This document shows positions 3,632-6,552 of a stretch of 6,552 nt of DNA, in pieces. Source of the stretch: Candidatus Latescibacterota bacterium. GTDB taxonomy: Bacteria > Latescibacterota > MVCY01. How positions within the stretch are numbered: position 1 is the first letter of the stretch; every line of letters starts with the position of its first letter. The position numbers were made by a program, and so were the translations under genes. Where the stretch lies: NCBI GenBank assembly GCA_030669445.1, contig DAOVDP010000068.1:1-6552 (forward strand). The letters are read 5' to 3'. The notes beneath the pieces were generated by a model. That model was not told the origin of the DNA, searched no databases, and worked only from the letters and a program-made list of their open reading frames with translations.

Positions 3632-6256
3632 ATGCACAAAGAATTTGGCAGATTGATATATAAACGTTCAAGCCTACTGCTGTGGATCGTGGGAGCCATT
3701 GTTCTCCTGCCAGCAGGTGTCTCACTGGCTGAGAATACCCAGATTGTTAGAGAGTCTGCTGACAGAGGTATACGTACCTTAAATGATCACTCAATCTATC
3801 CCTCTTCCAATCCCAGTGGGGCTGAGGCGGAGGAATTCAACAACATTTGCGATCTTGCTTTGGAAGGAGATTATCTCTGGGCAGCGACGGCTGGCGGGGT
3901 TGTCAGGTGGAATACGAAAAACGGGAGCTATGTAACATATTCTACGTCAGATGGGTTGCCTTCTCTCCCGGTAAAATGTATAGCCATCGCTGACAACGGC
4001 ATCAAATATTTCGGGACCGATAAAGGTGCGGCCAAATTCGACGGCAAAGACTGGACTGTGTATACCGCAGATGAGGGATTAGCTGGCAATACGGTTTTGT
4101 GCATTACTATTGATCAAAATGGAACGATATGCTTTGGCACCGACCGAGGTGTTACAGAATTTGATGGCCATAGCTGGAAGACCTACACTACGGAGGATGG
4201 ACTGATAAGCAACCGTATTTTCAGCATTGCTGTGGACAAGAATGGTAACAGGTGGTTTGGAGGCATTCACGGCGTAAGCTGCTTTGACGGCGAAAATTGG
4301 CAGACCTACCCTCAAGACAATTTCAAGAAACCGCCAAATTCTGACACTGGACCTTATGCTGGACCCTATCTCTACGAACCTACTATACAGTTTACAGGTC
4401 CGGAAAGTGTAGAATCTATAGCTATTGACCAGGATGGAACTCTATGGCTTGGAAGTTATTGGGGTACAATAAATAGCTTCGATGGAAACCAATGGCAGGT
4501 CTATGAGTGGGGAAAGCCTGGATATTACGGATGGTGGAGGCAAAGCTGGAGAGGACTTGGCAACGTGGTAAATGGCATTGCTGTTGATTCCAATAATGTG
4601 AAATGGCTTGCTACAGGGCAAGGTGTGTTACGGTACAATGGCCAGAGTTGGAAACTCTATACAGATGCTGACGGCCTCCTTTTTCCGACATTGTTACCTT
4701 ACAGCGTGCCGATTGGTGGTATAGATGCGGGATCATCGTTCTGGGTCTCGTCCGTAGCTATTGCCCCCGATGGAACAAAATATTTCGGAGTACCAAGAGG
4801 CGTAAGTAAGTTTGATGGAGAAAATTGGGAAAGTTATATCGTAGGGAAGAAGTCACCAATAAAGCAATGGCAGGTTACAGAAGCTGTGGGGCCATTAGCT
4901 GACAGCCTGAGATGGAAATTCAAAACAGACTTCCCTGTGTTCTCTCCCCCAGCTGTTAGCCCAGATGGCACGGCATATCTCACCTCATCTTACCCCATTT
5001 ATACCTATTACCTTTATGCAGTTTCCCCCAAAGGGAAGCTGAAATGGAAATCCAAAATAGAGGCTATCGCATGGTCTTCTCCAGCTATTGGGCCGGATGG
5101 AAGTGTATATTTTGGCTCGGGGGATAATCTTTATGCAATCTCTCCAACAGGGGAACTGAAATGGAAATTCAAAACAGGGCAAAGTGTGAAATCCTCCCCT
5201 GCAATTGGCTCAGATGGGACCGTGTATTTCGGCTCAAATGATGGGCTCTTTTACGCAATTTCCTCTGAAGGAAAGCTTAAATGGAAGTTTGAAACAGGAG
5301 GGTGCGTACTTTCCTCTCCAGCTATTAGTTCAGATGCAACGGTGTATTTTGGCTCAAATGACAGTTACCTCTACGCAGTTTCTCCTGAAGGAGAGCTCAA
5401 ATGGCGATTCGATACGGGATGGTGTATATGGTCTTCTCCAGCTATTGATTCAAATGGAACCGTTTATTTCGGTTCGGCCGATGGTTACCTTTACGCAGTT
5501 TCCCCTGAGGGGAAGCTTAAATGGAAATTCAAGACAGAGGATAATGTGGGCTCTTCCCCAGTGCTTGGACTGGATGGAACAGTGTATTTTGGCTCAAATG
5601 ATCATTACCTTTATGCGGTTTCTCCTGAGGGGAAGCTGAAGTGGAAGTTTAAAACAGGAAATGCTATTCACTCCCACTTAGCGATTGACTCAGATGGGAC
5701 AGTGTATTTCGCTTCAGACTATCTCTATGCTCTTTCTCCGCAAGGCGAGCTGAGGTGGAAACTTAGACGGGGAGGATCTTGCTTAGCGTTTGGCTTGGAT
5801 GGAACCCTGTATTTCGACTCATATGGTGGTCATCTTTATGCTTTAGATTGCAGCAGTCAAGGACCGGCTGATTCTCCTTGGCCGATGTTTGGCCATGATC
5901 CAAGGCATACCAGCAGAGCCTCTGAGATATCTACAGCAGTTCAGGTTGAGGGTTCCACAGAAAACGTCCCGAATGGGTTTGCACTTTTCCAGAACTTCCC
6001 CAATCCCTTCAATCCAAATACTCAGATAAATTACCAGATTCCAGAACAAACAGAGGTCGAACTTACAGTCTATGATATCCTCGGGAGAAAGGTGCAAACT
6101 GTGGTGAACGAAACCCAGCAGCCTGGTCATTACAGAATCTTCTGGGACGGCAAAGATGAGCTAGACAGGGATGTCTCCAGCGGCGTCTATTTCTACCAGT
6201 TGACGGTGGATCTGGGAAAGTGGACGGAGACAAAAAAGATGTTGCTTCTCCGATAA
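3632..6256 (+). CDS. Secreted double beta-propeller protein with C-terminal sorting domain
   Basis: An 874-residue exported protein. A signal peptide (basic start, hydrophobic core about 13-28, likely cut after VSLA at 33) leads into seven regulator-propeller repeats (about 70-402) of the form 'V..IAID.NG..WFGT..GV..FDG..W..YT'. Eight PQQ-like repeats follow, with their Trp at 428, 472, 511, 551, 591, 631, 671 and 709, then WPMFGHDPRHTS (750-761). The last part (about 781-874) is a FlgD-Ig-like domain with FQNFPNPFNP (786-795), VYDILGRKV and a terminal KKMLLLR, the type used for secretion or surface anchoring in Bacteroidota-like lineages. No sensor-kinase or DNA-binding part is present, so this is not a two-component regulator despite the repeat family's name, and no enzyme active site was seen. 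The ATG at 3632 is preferred to the in-frame GTG at 3605: AAGGT (3618-3622) precedes it, the GTG has no binding site, and the signal peptide then has normal length. The role is unknown; surface binding or a cell-envelope scaffold is plausible. Confidence 0.9.
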   Translation: MHKEFGRLIYKRSSLLLWIVGAIVLLPAGVSLAENTQIVRESADRGIRTLNDHSIYPSSNPSGAEAEEFNNICDLALEGDYLWAATAGGVVRWNTKNGSYVTYSTSDGLPSLPVKCIAIADNGIKYFGTDKGAAKFDGKDWTVYTADEGLAGNTVLCITIDQNGTICFGTDRGVTEFDGHSWKTYTTEDGLISNRIFSIAVDKNGNRWFGGIHGVSCFDGENWQTYPQDNFKKPPNSDTGPYAGPYLYEPTIQFTGPESVESIAIDQDGTLWLGSYWGTINSFDGNQWQVYEWGKPGYYGWWRQSWRGLGNVVNGIAVDSNNVKWLATGQGVLRYNGQSWKLYTDADGLLFPTLLPYSVPIGGIDAGSSFWVSSVAIAPDGTKYFGVPRGVSKFDGENWESYIVGKKSPIKQWQVTEAVGPLADSLRWKFKTDFPVFSPPAVSPDGTAYLTSSYPIYTYYLYAVSPKGKLKWKSKIEAIAWSSPAIGPDGSVYFGSGDNLYAISPTGELKWKFKTGQSVKSSPAIGSDGTVYFGSNDGLFYAISSEGKLKWKFETGGCVLSSPAISSDATVYFGSNDSYLYAVSPEGELKWRFDTGWCIWSSPAIDSNGTVYFGSADGYLYAVSPEGKLKWKFKTEDNVGSSPVLGLDGTVYFGSNDHYLYAVSPEGKLKWKFKTGNAIHSHLAIDSDGTVYFASDYLYALSPQGELRWKLRRGGSCLAFGLDGTLYFDSYGGHLYALDCSSQGPADSPWPMFGHDPRHTSRASEISTAVQVEGSTENVPNGFALFQNFPNPFNPNTQINYQIPEQTEVELTVYDILGRKVQTVVNETQQPGHYRIFWDGKDELDRDVSSGVYFYQLTVDLGKWTETKKMLLLR
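5045..5755 (+). repeat. In-frame tandem repeat of about 120 bp encoding propeller blades
   Basis: Units begin at the conserved TGG codon at 5045, 5162, 5282, 5402, 5522 and 5642, with the next at 5756. The steps are 117, 120, 120, 120, 120 and 114 bases. A more divergent unit begins at 4913. Each unit encodes WKFKTG, then five variable residues, then SPAI..DGTVYFGS.D..LYAVSPEGKLK. Between units the conserved codons differ mainly at third positions, so the duplication is not very recent and the protein sequence has been kept by selection. The regular period also keeps another frame open from 5205 to 5639; that frame is not a gene. Confidence 0.9.
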
Positions 6257-6268
6257 TTCCCCTCACAA

Positions 6269-6280
6269 GTTCACGTGAAC
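6269..6280. promoter_or_regulatory. 12-bp perfect palindrome between the propeller genes
   Basis: GTTCACGTGAAC is identical to its reverse complement and lies 13 bases after one stop codon and 37 bases before the next start. It has the form of a binding site for a dimeric regulator, but one or two such palindromes are expected by chance in a window of this size. No T-tract follows, so it is not a terminator. Confidence 0.25.
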
Positions 6281-6317
6281 ACTTCCGTAACAGCTATGAC
6301 AAGACAAAGGGGGCAGT

Positions 6318-6552
6318 ATGAACCGCTTTGCTTATTCAGCCTCACTCGCCTTGACGCTGACAGGTATAATTACCGCTGCAGTATTCCTATTTCCGACAGT
6401 CGCACGCTCAGAAAGCTCTGAATGGTTGGTGTTTGATACGGACAACTCCGAGTTGCCGGATAACTATATCCGTTCTCTTGCAATAGATGTCCAGGACAAC
6501 CTATGGATTGGGACGGGGTATGGAGGTTTGGCCAAGTTTGATGGAGAGAACT
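6318..6552 (+). CDS. Second secreted regulator-propeller protein, 5' part only
   Basis: The reading frame is open from ATG 6318 to the window edge (78 complete codons), so the gene is truncated by the window and not broken. AAAGGGGG (6306-6313) lies four bases before the start. The N-terminus MNRFAYSASLALTLTGIITA with the following AVFLFPTVARS is a signal peptide, probably cut near residues 29-32. The mature part begins SEWLVFDTDNSELPDNYIRS, then LAIDVQDNLWIGTGYGGLAKFDGEN, a clear regulator-type propeller repeat like those in the first half of the gene at 3632. It starts 61 bases after that gene on the same strand, so the two are probably co-transcribed. What follows the first repeat, including any second propeller or sorting domain, cannot be seen. 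Confidence 0.85.
   Translation, partial: MNRFAYSASLALTLTGIITAAVFLFPTVARSESSEWLVFDTDNSELPDNYIRSLAIDVQDNLWIGTGYGGLAKFDGEN

Noticed and set aside
3839..4837. First half of the large protein as part of a two-component hybrid sensor
   Set aside because: The repeats are of the type found in such sensors, but there is no transmembrane helix after the propeller and no kinase, receiver or DNA-binding domain. A second propeller and a sorting domain follow instead.
5205..5639. 144-codon frame on the + strand inside the propeller gene
   Set aside because: It lies entirely within the 120-bp repeats in another frame. It stays open because the repeat length is a multiple of three and the same codons recur; there is no independent evidence of translation.
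4913..5914. PQQ-dependent dehydrogenase activity
   Set aside because: Only the blade repeats are present. No adjacent cysteine pair, calcium-binding residues or catalytic Asp context of quinoprotein dehydrogenases was seen.
6270..6300. TTCACG with TATGAC as a promoter for the gene at 6318
   Set aside because: The spacer is 19 bases, the -35 match is poor, and the start site would fall at the ribosome binding site.
1..6552. CRISPR array, insertion sequence, integrase or phage genes
   Set aside because: No regularly spaced direct repeats with unique spacers, no transposase or integrase motifs, and no terminal inverted repeats with target duplications were seen. The tRNA is not flanked by an obvious partial copy of itself.

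Overview
The window looks like a piece of a Gram-negative bacterial chromosome, probably a metagenome-derived member of the FCB-like candidate phyla (KSB1, Calditrichota, Zixibacteria, Latescibacteria and similar). This lineage call is inference. It rests on a TonB protein, on large secreted beta-propeller proteins, and on a C-terminal FlgD-Ig-like sorting domain with an FQNFPNPFNP motif, a combination typical of those groups. Base composition is moderate and all protein genes lie on the + strand.

Positions 1-600 are non-protein or regulatory. They hold a GC-rich palindrome at the left edge, a tRNA-Ala(GGC) gene on the minus strand with its own terminator and a near-consensus promoter, and a weaker minus-strand terminator-like hairpin just upstream of that promoter. 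A second near-consensus promoter points right (TTGACA-N17-TATGAT, 400-428). Its transcript would begin with a leader of about 165 nt that contains a three-helix hairpin and a 12-codon ORF with a good ribosome binding site. The first real gene (601-858) encodes a small charged protein of unknown function.

Positions 859-1141 hold no gene I can defend; protein-like stretches occur in three different frames, which may mean a decayed gene. Then come four recognisable + strand genes: a HAD phosphatase of the phosphoglycolate phosphatase type (1142-1801), a TonB energy-transducer protein (1832-2470), accA, the alpha subunit of acetyl-CoA carboxylase carboxyltransferase (2614-3570), and a large secreted protein (3632-6256). 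A second secreted propeller protein starts at 6318 and is cut by the window edge. I see no convincing terminator between 1142 and 6552, so this stretch could be read through. The genes do not form one obvious pathway: housekeeping functions (fatty acid synthesis, metabolite repair, outer-membrane energisation) sit beside surface proteins.

The most interesting item is the large secreted protein. It joins a seven-repeat regulator-type propeller to an eight-repeat PQQ-like propeller whose central blades repeat every 40 residues exactly, and it ends in a secretion/sorting domain. It is followed directly by a second protein of the same general type. I did not find a clearly new biological system; the leader at 435-600 and the double propeller are the best candidates for a closer look.
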